Below are positions 41,461 through 51,236 of a stretch of 64,000 nt of DNA, in pieces (the first letter of the stretch is position 1; the number at the start of each line of letters is the position of its first letter). The notes under the pieces were generated by a model, which saw nothing but the letters and a program-made list of their open reading frames with translations, was not told the DNA's origin and did not search any database. The position numbers and the translations under genes are program-made. The stretch spans positions 763,064-827,063 of the forward strand of contig NZ_JACHYJ010000001.1 of the NCBI RefSeq assembly GCF_014192745.1, in the 5' to 3' direction. This DNA is from Luteimonas sp. RC10 (GTDB lineage Bacteria; Pseudomonadota; Gammaproteobacteria; Xanthomonadales; Xanthomonadaceae).

Positions 41461-42885
41461 GTGAAACTCCATATCCTCGGCATCGCCGGCACCTTCATGG
41501 GCGGCGTCGCGGCGCTCGCACGCGAACTCGGCCATGCGGTCGAGGGCAGCGACCAGGCGGTCTATCCGCCGATGTCGACCCAGCTCGAGCAACTGGGCAT
41601 CGCGCTGCGCCAGGGTTACGACCCTGCGCACATCGACGCCGACGTCGACCAGGTGGTGATCGGCAACGCACTCTCGCGCGGCAACCCCGCGGTCGAGGCG
41701 GTGCTCGACGCCGGCCGCGCCTACACCTCGGGCGCGCAGTGGCTCAGCGAGCAGGTGCTGCCCGGGCGCGAGGTGCTGGCGGTCGCCGGCACCCACGGCA
41801 AGACCACGACGACGACGATCCTGGCCTTCCTGCTCGAGGCCGCCGGCCGCGCGCCGGGCTTTCTGATCGGCGGCGTGGCCGAGGATTTCGGCGTCTCGGC
41901 GCGGCTGGGCGGACGCGCCGATCCTGCGTCCCCGCAGGCGGGCACAGGCACGCAGGCACCGGCGCGACCGCTGTTCGTGGTCGAGGCCGACGAGTACGAC
42001 ACCGCGTTCTTCGACAAGCGCAGCAAGTTCGTGCACTACCGCCCGACGGTGGCGATCCTCAACAATCTCGAATTCGATCATGCCGACATCTTCCCCGATG
42101 TCGCCGCGATCCAGCGCCAGTTCCACCATCTGGTGCGCACCGTGCCCGGCCGCGGTCGGCTGATCGTCAATGGCCATGATGCGCGCCTGGGCGAGGTGCT
42201 GGCGATGGGCTGCTGGACGCCGGTCGAGCGCTTCGGTTTCGACCCCGCGTTCGACTGGAGCGCCGAGCGCATCGCCGCCGACGGCAGTGCCTTCCGGGTC
42301 CGCCACCGCGGTGTGGACGTGGGCACGGTCGAATGGCCGCTGCTCGGCGACCACAACGTGCTCAATGCGCTGGCCGCGCTGGCCGCGTGCGCCGCGGTCG
42401 GTGTCGATCCGGCGGACGTGCTGCCGGCGCTCGCGCGCTTTCGCAGCGTCAAGCGCCGGCTCGAGCTGCTCGGCCGCGCCCGCGGGGTCACCGTCTATGA
42501 CGACTTCGCGCACCATCCCACCGCGATCTCGACCACGCTGGCCGGGCTGCGGGCGAAGGTTGGGGACGCGCGGATCGTCGTGGCGATGGAGCCGCGCAGC
42601 AATTCGATGCGCCTGGGCGCGCATGCCCAGGCACTGGCGCCGTCGCTCGACGCCGCCGATGCGGTGGTCTTCCTGCACCGGCCGGAACTGGCCTGGGACG
42701 CACGGCGCGTGGTCGAGGCGGTGCGCGGCCAGGCGCGCACGGTGCCCGATGCCGACGCGCTGCTGGACGCGCTCGCCGAGCTGGCGCGCGACGGCGACCA
42801 CGTGGTGTTCATGTCCAACGGCGGCTTCGACGGCGCGCCGCGGCGGTTTCTCGCCGGACTGCAGGACGGTCAGGCGCCGGCGTAA
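41461..42885 (+). CDS. mpl: UDP-N-acetylmuramate:L-Ala-gamma-D-Glu-meso-DAP ligase
   Basis: A murein-recycling ligase that attaches recovered tripeptide to UDP-MurNAc. The Mur ligase ATP site is AVAGTHGKTTTTTI (about 106-119). The N-terminus KLHILGIAGTFMGGVAALAR is diagnostic of Mpl as against MurC. VEADEYDTAFFDKRSKFVHY and DDFAHHPTAI follow. The 474 residues are near the usual 450-460. It starts at GTG with AGGA upstream, and a 13-residue low-complexity insert is seen near 160. The 3' end overlaps the converging IclR gene by 16 bp. Confidence 0.96.
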   Translation: MKLHILGIAGTFMGGVAALARELGHAVEGSDQAVYPPMSTQLEQLGIALRQGYDPAHIDADVDQVVIGNALSRGNPAVEAVLDAGRAYTSGAQWLSEQVLPGREVLAVAGTHGKTTTTTILAFLLEAAGRAPGFLIGGVAEDFGVSARLGGRADPASPQAGTGTQAPARPLFVVEADEYDTAFFDKRSKFVHYRPTVAILNNLEFDHADIFPDVAAIQRQFHHLVRTVPGRGRLIVNGHDARLGEVLAMGCWTPVERFGFDPAFDWSAERIAADGSAFRVRHRGVDVGTVEWPLLGDHNVLNALAALAACAAVGVDPADVLPALARFRSVKRRLELLGRARGVTVYDDFAHHPTAISTTLAGLRAKVGDARIVVAMEPRSNSMRLGAHAQALAPSLDAADAVVFLHRPELAWDARRVVEAVRGQARTVPDADALLDALAELARDGDHVVFMSNGGFDGAPRRFLAGLQDGQAPA

Positions 42886-43664
42886 CCCAGCATCGTCGAC
42901 AGTTCGGCGGCCGTCCGGCGCAAGGCCTCCACATGCGCCGAATCGGGCGTGGCCGGCAGGTAATGGATCGAGCCGACGATGGCCAAGGTGCCGAACAGCG
43001 CACCGCCGGCCTGCAGCAGCGGCGCGGCCAGCGCGTTGATGCCGGTGAACAGTTCCTCGGGCGCGTCGGCCCAGCCGCAGTCGCGGACCCGGTCGAGTTC
43101 GTTGCGCAGGCGCGCATGGGTGGTGATCGTGCGCGGCGTCTCGGGTTCGAGCGGCTGCGCCAGATATTGCTCGCGCAGCGCGGCCGGCCCGTAGGCCAGC
43201 ACCAGCTTGCCCTGCGCGCTGGCATGGTGGGGAAAGCGGCTGCCCGGCCGCAGGCTGATCTCCAGCGGCGAAGTGCCGCGCAGCACGTCGATGACCGCCA
43301 CCTCCTGCTCGGCATAGGAGGCGATGACGATCGTCTGGCCGACGGCGTCGCGCAGGCGCTCGAGCACCGGCCGCGCCAGCGTGGTCAGGTCGAAACGCCC
43401 GACGCAGGCCTTGCCCAGCAGATAGAGCTTCCAGCCGACCCGGTACTGGTTGGTGACCGGGTCCTGCAGCAGATAGCCGTGATCGCGCAGCGCACGCAGG
43501 TGCCGGTGCGCACGCGCCTTGGGCATGCCCAACTGTTGCGACAGCTGGGTCACCCCCAGCCCCTGGGGCGCGTTGGACAGCGCGTCGATGACCTGCAACG
43601 ACACGATCGCGGTGGGAAGCGACGCGTCCGCGGCGTCATCAGAGGCGGGGCCGGCCTGGGCCAT
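42870..43664 (-). CDS. IclR-family transcriptional regulator
   Basis: 264 residues. An N-terminal winged helix (AIVSLQVIDALSNAPQGLGV, then LSQQLGMPKARAHRHLRAL) is followed by the IclR effector domain (QTIVIASYAEQEVAVIDVLR, FPHHASAQGKLVLAYGP). It lies downstream of the cupin gene on the same strand and divergent from the catabolic operon, which it probably controls through the repeats between them. The effector is presumably the substrate or an intermediate. The upstream extension of the open frame is not coding. Confidence 0.93.
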   Translation of the reverse strand: MAQAGPASDDAADASLPTAIVSLQVIDALSNAPQGLGVTQLSQQLGMPKARAHRHLRALRDHGYLLQDPVTNQYRVGWKLYLLGKACVGRFDLTTLARPVLERLRDAVGQTIVIASYAEQEVAVIDVLRGTSPLEISLRPGSRFPHHASAQGKLVLAYGPAALREQYLAQPLEPETPRTITTHARLRNELDRVRDCGWADAPEELFTGINALAAPLLQAGGALFGTLAIVGSIHYLPATPDSAHVEALRRTAAELSTMLGYAGA

Positions 43665-43735
43665 GGGGTTCGTCCTGTGCGGTGAAGCCGATGAATGCGG
43701 CGAGGCCGCACGCATCAGGGTACCCCGAGGCGATG

Positions 43736-44407
43736 TCACTGAGGTAGACGGATGTATCGCTCCGCGAAAACCCGATAGGTCTGCACCTTGGGGGCGTCGG
43801 CGTCTTCCTGGCGCACATAGCGGATCGAGCTGCGGCCCTTGAGCTGGCGCGGCAGCAGGAAGCAGCGTACGAAACGGGTGGGTTCGCGCTCGGTGGTCGG
43901 TGCCAGCACCGGGGCGGGGCCCAGTTCGAACCACGCCTGTCCCGGCCCGTGGCGCTGCGCCCGGCCCTGGGTCTCGATCCCGATCTCGCCCTCGGCGCAG
44001 ATGCGAATGCCGGGGCCCTGGTGCACATGGGTCAGCGCGACGCCGCCGGGCGGAAAGCCCACCTCGTCGCAGCGCATCAACCAGTCGAATCCGGGGTCGA
44101 GCTCGACCGGTGCTTCGAGTTTGAGCACCGTGCGGGTGGCCGGCGCCGAGGGCAGGCCCGGTGCGGCCGCAGCGTGGGTCGACAGCTCCCAGCGCCAGAT
44201 GCGGACGGGCGCGGCGCCGATGTTGAGCGTCAGCGCGTCCTCGCCGACCCAGGCCGCGCCCTGCAACAGCAGCGTGCCAGACACGGCGTCCTCCACCGTG
44301 GCCTCGCCCTGCGCCAGATACAGCGCGCGCGGGGCTGCCGGCAGATAAACCGGCGGGCAGTGGGCAGGCAGTTCGTCTTCGAACAGGCGCAGCATCAGGC
44401 TGGACAT
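43736..44407 (-). CDS. Cupin-domain protein of the catabolic island
   Basis: 223 residues with a double-cupin outline. The second half has GGVALTHVHQGPGIRICAEG then a conserved Gly-rich turn and PGQAWFELGP; His-Val-His and Glu are the expected metal ligands. The first half is degenerate. AAGGAA lies 6-7 nt before the ATG. It is divergent from the transporter gene and precedes the IclR gene. It may be an isomerase or dioxygenase acting on the transported compound, or a small-molecule sensor. The specific reaction is unknown. Confidence 0.8.
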   Translation of the reverse strand: MSSLMLRLFEDELPAHCPPVYLPAAPRALYLAQGEATVEDAVSGTLLLQGAAWVGEDALTLNIGAAPVRIWRWELSTHAAAAPGLPSAPATRTVLKLEAPVELDPGFDWLMRCDEVGFPPGGVALTHVHQGPGIRICAEGEIGIETQGRAQRHGPGQAWFELGPAPVLAPTTEREPTRFVRCFLLPRQLKGRSSIRYVRQEDADAPKVQTYRVFAERYIRLPQ

Positions 44408-44429
44408 GGCGGTTCCTTGTTTCGGTGAT

Positions 44430-44507
44430 CGATACAAAATTGAGGTCTTGACTCTTTAGTCGAGACTTATCGTATAGTGATACCTAGGTATCGAGCAACG
44501 ATACAAA
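44430..44507. promoter_or_regulatory. Divergent control region with IclR-type inverted repeats
   Basis: The palindrome GATACCTAGGTATC (44479-44492) overlaps a second inverted repeat GTATCG-AGCAA-CGATAC (44488-44504). A direct repeat CGATACAAA occurs at 44430 and 44499. For the plus-strand operon TTGACT (44448) and TATAGT (44473) are 19 bp apart, with the palindrome just after the -10, where a bound regulator would block initiation or open-complex escape. Confidence 0.55.
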
Positions 44508-44554
44508 CAGCCGGGGGCACACCCCCCTCAAGAATCGCCTCGGGAGGGCGTGCA

Positions 44555-45814
44555 ATGGCGCAGAACACGACAGGTGCGGGGCAGGGGACCGGCGAGCGCT
44601 GGTGGAAGGGCGCGAGCAAGCAGCAATGGCGCGCGTTCAACTCGGCCTATCTGGGCTGGATGCTCGACATCATGGATCTCATGCTGTTCGCGATGGTCAT
44701 CAAGTACGTGATCGTCGACCTGGGCATGGACAAGTCGTCGGCAGGCCTGGTGATGTCGGCGACGTTGATGGCCACCGCCGCCGGCGGCCTGGTCTTCGGC
44801 TTCCTCGCCGACCGGCTGGGCCGGGCGCGCTCGATGATGCTCAGCATCATCTGCTACTCGATCGGTACCGCCCTGTGCGGTCTGGCCGACACCCTCGGCC
44901 AGTTGATGCTGTTCAGGATCATCGTCGGCCTGGGCGTCGGCGGCGAATGGTCGGCCGGCTCGGCGCTGGTCAGCGAGACCTGGCCTGCGAAGCACCGCGG
45001 CAAGGTCATGGCCTGGGTGCAGAGCGCGTTCGCGGCCGGCTACGCCGCCGCTGCGGTGGTCGCCGCGCTGGTGATTCCGGTCGGTGGCTGGCGCTGGGTG
45101 TTCGCGGTCGGCCTGCTGCCGGCGCTGCTGGCGTTCTACGTGCGCCGCCACGTCGAGGAGCCGGAGATCTGGCGCAACCAGAGCCGGCGGCTGGGCTTTG
45201 GCGAGACCGTGCGCGAACTGTTCGGCGGGCCGTTCGCCCGCAATACCTGGATCGGCCTGGCATTCACGACCGCGGCGATGTGCGGCTACTGGGGGCTGTT
45301 CACCTGGATCCCGACCTATCTGGCGACGCCGGTGGCCGACGGCGGCCCGGGGCTGGATCTGGTGAAGTCGACGATCTGGATCGTGATCATGCAGGTCGGC
45401 GCGGCCGCCGGCTTCATCACCTTCGGCTACTTCGCCGACCGCATCGGCCGCAAGAAGGCCTTCCTGCTGTTCTTCCTGGCGTCGGCGGTCGTGGTGCCGG
45501 TGTTTGCGACGATCCGCTCGCCCGACATGCTGATGGTGTTCGGCATCGTGGTCGCCTACTTCGGCACCGGCTTCTACAGCGGCTTTGCGCCGACGTTCGC
45601 CGAACTGTTCCCGACCTCGATCCGCGCCACCGCGCAGGGCTTCGTCTACAACGGCGGCCGCGCGATCGCGGCGGTCGCGCCGTTCCTGATCGGCTTCATC
45701 TCCACCCGTTACGGGGTCGGCAGCGGCCTGGTGACGACGGCGGCGTTCTTCGCGCTGGCCGGTTTGATCGTCTGGCTGTTCCTGCCCGAGACCAAGGGCC
45801 GCGAGCTCGCCTGA
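44555..45814 (+). CDS. MFS transporter, aromatic-acid/metabolite type
   Basis: 419 residues with twelve predicted membrane helices. The MFS signature after helix 2 is GFLADRLGRARSMM, GLGVGGEWSAGSALVSETW marks helix 4-5 of the sugar/acid:proton symporter branch, and GYFADRIGRKKAF is the second-half copy. LPETKGREL closes the protein. GGGAGG lies 7 nt before the ATG. As first gene of the operon it probably imports the compound that the following enzymes degrade. Confidence 0.92.
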   Translation: MAQNTTGAGQGTGERWWKGASKQQWRAFNSAYLGWMLDIMDLMLFAMVIKYVIVDLGMDKSSAGLVMSATLMATAAGGLVFGFLADRLGRARSMMLSIICYSIGTALCGLADTLGQLMLFRIIVGLGVGGEWSAGSALVSETWPAKHRGKVMAWVQSAFAAGYAAAAVVAALVIPVGGWRWVFAVGLLPALLAFYVRRHVEEPEIWRNQSRRLGFGETVRELFGGPFARNTWIGLAFTTAAMCGYWGLFTWIPTYLATPVADGGPGLDLVKSTIWIVIMQVGAAAGFITFGYFADRIGRKKAFLLFFLASAVVVPVFATIRSPDMLMVFGIVVAYFGTGFYSGFAPTFAELFPTSIRATAQGFVYNGGRAIAAVAPFLIGFISTRYGVGSGLVTTAAFFALAGLIVWLFLPETKGRELA

Positions 45815-45835
45815 CACCCCCTTAAAGGACACGCC

Positions 45836-46045
45836 ATGCCCATCATCCAGATCACCCTGGTCGAAGGCCGGGACACCGCCCGCGTGGAGCGCTGCATCCG
45901 CGAGGTCGCACGCGTGGCCAGCGAGACGCTGGACGCGCCGCTCGCCTCGATCCGCGTGATGGTCAACGAAGTGCCCGCCAACCGCTTCGCCGTCGGCACC
46001 ACGCTCAAGAGCGATCCGCCGACGCCCGCGGGGGGGGCGGCATGA
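45836..46045 (+). CDS. 4-oxalocrotonate tautomerase family enzyme
   Basis: 69 residues. The catalytic Pro-1 is exposed after Met removal (MPIIQITLVEGR), and Arg-11 and Arg-39 equivalents are present in EGRDTAR and SIRVMVNEVP. It would ketonise 2-hydroxymuconate to 4-oxalocrotonate for the decarboxylase encoded later in the operon. AAAGGA lies 7 nt before the ATG. It overlaps the next gene in ATGA. Confidence 0.93.
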   Translation: MPIIQITLVEGRDTARVERCIREVARVASETLDAPLASIRVMVNEVPANRFAVGTTLKSDPPTPAGGAA

Positions 46046-46821
46046 GCGCCGATCCGAGCGTGCACGCCGATGCCCTGCACACCGCGTTGCGCGAGGCCGC
46101 GCCGATCGCACCGCTGACCGGTCGCGTCGAGGACCTGGACCTTGCCGGCGCCTACGCGATCGCGCAGGCCGGCATCGCCCGGCGTGTGGCCGAGGGCGAA
46201 CGCGTGGTCGGTCGCAAGATCGGCCTGACCAGCGTCGCCGTGCAGCGCATGCTCGGTGTCGACCAGCCCGATTTCGGCGTGCTGACCGATCGCATGGATC
46301 ACTCCGATCGCGGTGCGGTCGCGGTGGCCGGCATGATCGCGCCGCGCGCCGAGGGCGAGATCGCATTCCACCTCAAGCGCGACCTGGCCGGTCCCGGCAT
46401 CGGCCTGCACGACGTCTTGCTGGCGACCGAGTCGGTGTCGGCGTGCTTCGAGATCGTCGATTCCCGCATCCGCGACTGGAAGATCGGCATCCTCGACACC
46501 GTCGCCGACAACGCCTCGGCCGCGGCTTTCGTCACCTCGCGCACGCGGGTCGCGCTGCGCGACCTGGACCTGGGCACCTGCGGCATGGTGCTCGAGAAGA
46601 ACGGCGCCCTGCTGTCCACCGGCGCCGGCGCTGCGGCGCTGGGTTCGCCGCTCAACTGCGTGGTCTGGCTGGCCAACCAACTCGGACGCCTGGGCGACGG
46701 CCTGCGCGCCGGCGACACCGTGCTCTCTGGTGCGCTGGTCCCACTGACCCCGGTCGTGCGCGGCGATCACCTGCGCCTGCGGGTCGGCGGTCTTGGCGCG
46801 CTGGATCTGCATTTCGACTGA
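46042..46821 (+). CDS. 2-keto-4-pentenoate hydratase (2-oxopent-4-enoate hydratase)
   Basis: 259 residues of the MhpD/DmpE hydratase-decarboxylase family. Landmarks are [20 protein letters not shown], a metal-binding cluster [12 protein letters not shown], and [20 protein letters not shown]. It would hydrate 2-hydroxypenta-2,4-dienoate to 4-hydroxy-2-oxovalerate. A relative is encoded at the end of the operon. Hydratase and decarboxylase subtypes are hard to tell apart by eye; this one is called hydratase because of GVLTDRM and its place directly before the dehydrogenase-aldolase pair. Confidence 0.88.
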   Translation: MSADPSVHADALHTALREAAPIAPLTGRVEDLDLAGAYAIAQAGIARRVAEGERVVGRKIGLTSVAVQRMLGVDQPDFGVLTDRMDHSDRGAVAVAGMIAPRAEGEIAFHLKRDLAGPGIGLHDVLLATESVSACFEIVDSRIRDWKIGILDTVADNASAAAFVTSRTRVALRDLDLGTCGMVLEKNGALLSTGAGAAALGSPLNCVVWLANQLGRLGDGLRAGDTVLSGALVPLTPVVRGDHLRLRVGGLGALDLHFD

Positions 46822-46879
46822 CCGACGCCCACCGCGTCTGCCCTTCCCCACGTCCGTTTCAACGCTTCGAGGAGTCCCC

Positions 46880-47824
46880 ATGCCCGTCAAGGCAGCCGTG
46901 ATCGGTCCCGGCAACATCGGCACCGATCTGATGATCAAGATCCTGCGTCACGGCCAGCACCTGGCGATGGGCCCGCTGGTCGGCATCGATCCGGCCTCCG
47001 ACGGCCTGGCACGCGCGCGTGCGATGGGCGTGCAGACCTGCGATGCGGGCGTCGAGGGCCTGGTCGCCTCACCGCTGTTCGACGACGTGCAGGTGGTGTT
47101 CGATGCGACGTCCGCCGGCGCGCACGTGCGCAACGACGCGGTGCTGCGCCAGTCGCGGCCGGACATCCGCGTCGTCGACCTGACGCCTGCCGCGATCGGG
47201 CCGTACTGCGTGCCGACGGTCAACCTCGACGCGCACATCGACGCGCCGAACGTCAACATGGTCACCTGCGGCGGACAAGCGACGATTCCGATCGTCGCCG
47301 CCGTCGCCAGCGTGGCGAAGGTGCACTACGCCGAGATCGTTGCGTCGATCTCCAGCCGCTCCGCAGGGCCGGGCACGCGTGCCAACATCGACGAATTCAC
47401 CGAGACCACCTCGCGCGCGATCGAAGCGGTCGGCGGGGCGCGCAAGGGCAAGGCGATCATCGTGCTCAATCCGGCCGAGCCGCCGCTGCTGATGCGCGAC
47501 ACCGTCTACGTGCTGTCCGACGAGGCCGACACCGCGCGCATCGCCGCAGCGATCGAGGCGATGGTCGCCGACGTGGCGCGCCACGTGCCCGGCTACCGGC
47601 TCAAGCAGGCGGTGCAGTTCGAACGCATCGAGCGGCCCTGCAACGTGCCGGGGATCGGCCCGACGACGGGCCTGAAGACCTCGGTGTTCCTCGAGGTCGA
47701 GGGCGCCGCGCATTACCTGCCGGCCTACGCCGGCAACCTCGACATCATGACCTCCGCGGCCCTGGCCACCGGCGAGCGCATCGCCGCGCGCCTGGCGGCC
47801 GCGCAGCCGGAGCCGACCCGATGA
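46880..47824 (+). CDS. Acetaldehyde dehydrogenase (acylating)
   Basis: Converts acetaldehyde, NAD+ and CoA to acetyl-CoA (MhpF/DmpF family). An N-terminal Rossmann motif [13 protein letters not shown] is followed by the catalytic Cys in [16 protein letters not shown] and by [20 protein letters not shown]. The 314 residues are normal. GAGGAG lies 5-6 nt before the ATG. It overlaps the aldolase gene in ATGA, matching the obligate dehydrogenase-aldolase complex in which acetaldehyde is channelled. Confidence 0.96.
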   Translation: MPVKAAVIGPGNIGTDLMIKILRHGQHLAMGPLVGIDPASDGLARARAMGVQTCDAGVEGLVASPLFDDVQVVFDATSAGAHVRNDAVLRQSRPDIRVVDLTPAAIGPYCVPTVNLDAHIDAPNVNMVTCGGQATIPIVAAVASVAKVHYAEIVASISSRSAGPGTRANIDEFTETTSRAIEAVGGARKGKAIIVLNPAEPPLLMRDTVYVLSDEADTARIAAAIEAMVADVARHVPGYRLKQAVQFERIERPCNVPGIGPTTGLKTSVFLEVEGAAHYLPAYAGNLDIMTSAALATGERIAARLAAAQPEPTR

Positions 47825-48867
47825 ACGACCGCAAGCTCACCATTTCCGACGTCACCCTGCGTGACGGTTCGCACGCGGTGCGCCACCAGTACACGCTGGA
47901 CCAGGTGCGCCGGATCGCCGGCGCACTCGATGCTGCGGGCGTGGATTCGATCGAGGTCGCGCACGGCGACGGCCTGCAGGGGGCGTCGTTCAACTACGGC
48001 TTCGGCGCGCACAGCGATGTCGAATGGATCGAGGCGGTCGCCGAGACGGTGCAGCACGCGAAGGTCGCGACCCTGCTGCTGCCGGGCATCGGCACGGTGC
48101 ACGATCTGAAGAACGCCCACGCCGCCGGCGCCCGCGTGGTGCGCGTCGCCACGCATTGCACCGAGGCCGACGTCTCGCGTCAGCACATCGAGGCGGCCAA
48201 CGCACTGGGCATGGACGCGGTGGGCTTTCTGATGATGAGCCACATGGCCGAACCGGCCGCGCTCGCCGAGCAGGCGAAGAAGATGGAAAGCTACGGTGCC
48301 TCGTGCGTGTACGTCGTCGATTCGGGCGGCGCGCTGGGCATGCAGGACGTGCGCGCGCGCTTCCGCGCGTTCAAGGACGTGCTCGATGCGCGCACGCAGA
48401 CCGGCATCCACGCCCACCACAACCTGTCGCTCGGCGTCGCCAATTCGATCGTCGCGGTCGAGGAAGGCTGCGACCGCATCGATGCCAGCCTGGCGGGCAT
48501 GGGCGCAGGCGCCGGCAATGCGCCGCTCGAAGTGTTCATCGCCGCCGCCTCGCGGCTGGGCTGGCGGCACGGCTGCGACCTGCGCATGCTGATGGACGCC
48601 GCCGACGACATCGTGCGCCCGCTGCAGGAGCGCCCGGTGCGCGTGGATCGCGAAACCCTGGCGCTGGGCTATGCCGGCGTGTACTCGAGCTTCCTGCGCC
48701 ACGCGGAAGCCGCGGCCGAGCGCTTCGGCATCAGCGCGGTCGACATCCTGGTCGAGCTGGGCAAGCGGCGCATGGTCGGCGGCCAGGAAGACATGATCGT
48801 CGACGTCGCGCTCGACATGGTGCGCGCGCGCGAAGGTGCCGACGCCCGCCAGGAGGCCACGGCATGA
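47821..48867 (+). CDS. 4-hydroxy-2-oxovalerate aldolase
   Basis: Splits 4-hydroxy-2-oxovalerate into pyruvate and acetaldehyde (MhpE/DmpG family). The DRE-TIM start [18 protein letters not shown] carries the catalytic Arg-Asp. The divalent metal ligands are in [15 protein letters not shown], and [18 protein letters not shown] follows. The 348 residues are normal. It is coupled by ATGA overlaps to both neighbours. Confidence 0.97.
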   Translation: MNDRKLTISDVTLRDGSHAVRHQYTLDQVRRIAGALDAAGVDSIEVAHGDGLQGASFNYGFGAHSDVEWIEAVAETVQHAKVATLLLPGIGTVHDLKNAHAAGARVVRVATHCTEADVSRQHIEAANALGMDAVGFLMMSHMAEPAALAEQAKKMESYGASCVYVVDSGGALGMQDVRARFRAFKDVLDARTQTGIHAHHNLSLGVANSIVAVEEGCDRIDASLAGMGAGAGNAPLEVFIAAASRLGWRHGCDLRMLMDAADDIVRPLQERPVRVDRETLALGYAGVYSSFLRHAEAAAERFGISAVDILVELGKRRMVGGQEDMIVDVALDMVRAREGADARQEATA

Positions 48868-49652
48868 GCCTGTCATCGGAGACGGTCGCCCAGCTGGCGA
48901 CCCTCCTGCACGACGCCGAGCGCGACGTGCGCGACACGGTCAAGATCACCGACGCCCACCCCGACCTGTCGATCGAGGACGCCTACCGCATCCAGGATGC
49001 GCTGCGCGCGCACAAGCAAGCGCGCGGTGTGCGCTGCGTCGGCATGAAGATGGGCCTGACCTCGTACGCCAAGATGCAGCAGATGGGCGTCGAGACGCCG
49101 ATCTACGGCTTTCTGGGCAGTGACAACGCGGTCGACGACGGCGCCGAGATCGAGGCCGCAAAGCTGATCCATCCCAAGGTCGAGGCCGAGATCGCCTTCG
49201 TGATGCGCGATGCATTGCAGGGGCCGGGTTGCACGCCCGAGCAGGTCATGGCGGCGACGCTCTGCCTGTTGCCGGCGATCGAAGTCATCGACTCGCGCTA
49301 CGAGAACTTCCGCTTCGACCTGCCGAGCGTGATCGCCGACAACACCTCGGCCGCGCGCTACGTGATCGGCTCGCGCCCGACCGCGCCGCAGGGCATCGAC
49401 CTGGAGACCACGGGCGTGGTGTTGGAGAAGAACGGCCAGGTCGTCGAGGTCGGTGCAGGCGCCGCGGTGCTGGGCAATCCCGCGCTCGCGGTCGCGATGC
49501 TGGTCGACATGCTGCACGCCCGCGGCCAGTCGCTGCCGGCCGGCAGTGTCGTGCTCTCGGGCGCGATCACTGCCGCCGTCGCCGTCGAGGCGGGCGACAA
49601 CGTCCAGGTCCGCATCGACGGACTCGGCTCGACGGGCCTGCGTTTCGTCTGA
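48864..49652 (+). CDS. 4-oxalocrotonate decarboxylase
   Basis: 262 residues, same fold family as the hydratase two genes earlier (both have VGxKxGLTS and a VLEKNG segment), but closer to DmpH/Xyl[31 protein letters not shown] and [20 protein letters not shown]. It would remove CO2 from 4-oxalocrotonate to give 2-oxopent-4-enoate, and in known systems it forms a complex with the hydratase. The ATGA overlap with the aldolase fixes the start. Confidence 0.9.
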   Translation: MSLSSETVAQLATLLHDAERDVRDTVKITDAHPDLSIEDAYRIQDALRAHKQARGVRCVGMKMGLTSYAKMQQMGVETPIYGFLGSDNAVDDGAEIEAAKLIHPKVEAEIAFVMRDALQGPGCTPEQVMAATLCLLPAIEVIDSRYENFRFDLPSVIADNTSAARYVIGSRPTAPQGIDLETTGVVLEKNGQVVEVGAGAAVLGNPALAVAMLVDMLHARGQSLPAGSVVLSGAITAAVAVEAGDNVQVRIDGLGSTGLRFV

Positions 49653-49740
49653 GCCGCCGCGCCGGCTACTGCGCCGGTGCCGCTGTTTTCGGTCGCCGCC
49701 CCAACCCGGGGCGGGCCGCTGCTTGGGAGAGGGGAACCAC

Positions 49741-51120
49741 ATGTCCAGATCCAACGCGAAGCGATGGCTGTCGCCGATCGCCCTGGCCGTCGCGGCCGCC
49801 TGCATTGCGCCGGTGTCGGCGCAGGACGTCGACGTCGCCGCGGTCGAAGCGCGACTGGGCCAGATGGAGCGCGAGATGCGCGAACTGCGCGCGCTGCTCG
49901 ACAGCCACCGCGGCACCGCGACGCCGGCGGCCACGACCGCGGTGGTGCCGGCGACCGCAACCACCGCCCCGGCGCCCGCGCCCGCGGGCAGCGCGACGCC
50001 TGCCCGCAACCCGATGATGCCCGGCGCGGCGCCCGGCACCACGTTCTCGTTCGGCGGCTTCATCAAGTTCGATGCGATGACCACGCGCACCAGCGACGGG
50101 CAGATTGCCGATGGCTCGCCCGGCCGGCTGTTCTACTTCCCCGGCGCGACCCCGGTCGCGGCCGACGGCCAGGGCCAGAGCAGCACCTACAGCGACGTGC
50201 ACGCGCAGTTCTCGCGCTTCTGGCTGGGCGCCGACACCGTGACCGACAGCGGCAAGACGATCAAGGCCTACATCGAGGCCGACATGTACGGCGGCGGCAG
50301 CAACGCGCTGGCCGGCAACGAAGTGATCACCAACACCTACGCGCTGACCCTGCGCCAGGCCTACGTCAGCTACAACGGCTGGCTCGCCGGCCAGACCTGG
50401 TCGAACTTCCAGGATGTCGCGGCGCTGCCCGACGCGGTCGACTTCACCGGCCCGTCCGAAGGCACCGTCTTCAACCGCCAGGCGCAGCTGCGTTACACGC
50501 GCGGCCCGTGGTCGGTCTCGGTGGAGAACCCACAGACCACGGTGACCCCGTACCTGTCGCGGACCGCGCGCTTCAACAGCGGCGACGACCGGCTGCCCGA
50601 TGTCACCGCGCGCTGGATCACCCGCGGCGACTGGGGCCATTTCACCGTCGCCGGGTTGGCGCGACGCTTGCGCAGCGGCGATGCCAGCACCTCGGGCGCG
50701 GCGCTCAGCGTCTCGGGCCGATTCAACCTCGGCGCCAACGACGACATCCGCTACATGGTCAGCGGCGGCGAGGGCATCGGCCGGTATCTCGGCTTTGCAC
50801 TCGGCAGCGACACCGTGCTCGATGCCGATGGCCGACTGCACAGCCAGCGCGGCTACGGCGGCTTTGCCGCATGGCGGCACGCGTTCTCGCCCAAGCTGCG
50901 CGGCAATGTCATCTACTCGCTGGCCTCGCTCGACAACGATCCGCTGTTGACCGGCGGCAGTGTCACCGAGCGTGCGCAATCGTTCCGCATCAACATGATC
51001 TATTCGCCGGCGCGCAACCTCGATGTCGGCGGCGAACTGAGCTGGGCCGATCGTCGCCTGGAGAACGGCCTGGAAGGCGATCTGCAGCGCGTGCACACGC
51101 ACATCAAGTACAGCTTCTGA
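49741..51120 (+). CDS. DcaP-like outer-membrane porin
   Basis: 459 residues. A signal peptide ending in APVSAQ is followed by a short coiled coil (VDVAAVEARLGQMEREMREL) for trimerisation, a Thr/Ala/Pro linker and a beta-barrel of alternating residues ending in IKYSF with a terminal Phe. This is the layout of DcaP porins that admit dicarboxylates and aromatic acids. It lies 88 bp after the decarboxylase gene and before a large hairpin, so it probably belongs to the catabolic operon. Confidence 0.9.
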   Translation: MSRSNAKRWLSPIALAVAAACIAPVSAQDVDVAAVEARLGQMEREMRELRALLDSHRGTATPAATTAVVPATATTAPAPAPAGSATPARNPMMPGAAPGTTFSFGGFIKFDAMTTRTSDGQIADGSPGRLFYFPGATPVAADGQGQSSTYSDVHAQFSRFWLGADTVTDSGKTIKAYIEADMYGGGSNALAGNEVITNTYALTLRQAYVSYNGWLAGQTWSNFQDVAALPDAVDFTGPSEGTVFNRQAQLRYTRGPWSVSVENPQTTVTPYLSRTARFNSGDDRLPDVTARWITRGDWGHFTVAGLARRLRSGDASTSGAALSVSGRFNLGANDDIRYMVSGGEGIGRYLGFALGSDTVLDADGRLHSQRGYGGFAAWRHAFSPKLRGNVIYSLASLDNDPLLTGGSVTERAQSFRINMIYSPARNLDVGGELSWADRRLENGLEGDLQRVHTHIKYSF

Positions 51121-51130
51121 TCGCGACGAC

Positions 51131-51174
51131 GGCACCTGCACGCCGGCACGGCAACGTACCGGCGTGCAGGTGCC
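51131..51174 (+). terminator. Large hairpin ending the catabolic operon
   Basis: A perfect 16-bp stem (GGCACCTGCACGCCGG with its complement) and a 12-nt loop, 11 bp after the porin stop. There is no T-run, but the stem is the strongest in this part of the window. Confidence 0.6.
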
Positions 51175-51236
51175 TCGCGCACCCGGCACGGCGCGCAGGA
51201 TGACGATTTCATCGTGCAGCCACTAGGATGGCCGGC

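Noticed and set aside
44477..44554. Earlier GTG/ATG starts for the MFS transporter
   Set aside because: They would begin inside the operator palindrome; the ATG at 44555 has GGGAGG at suitable spacing and gives the normal N-terminus.
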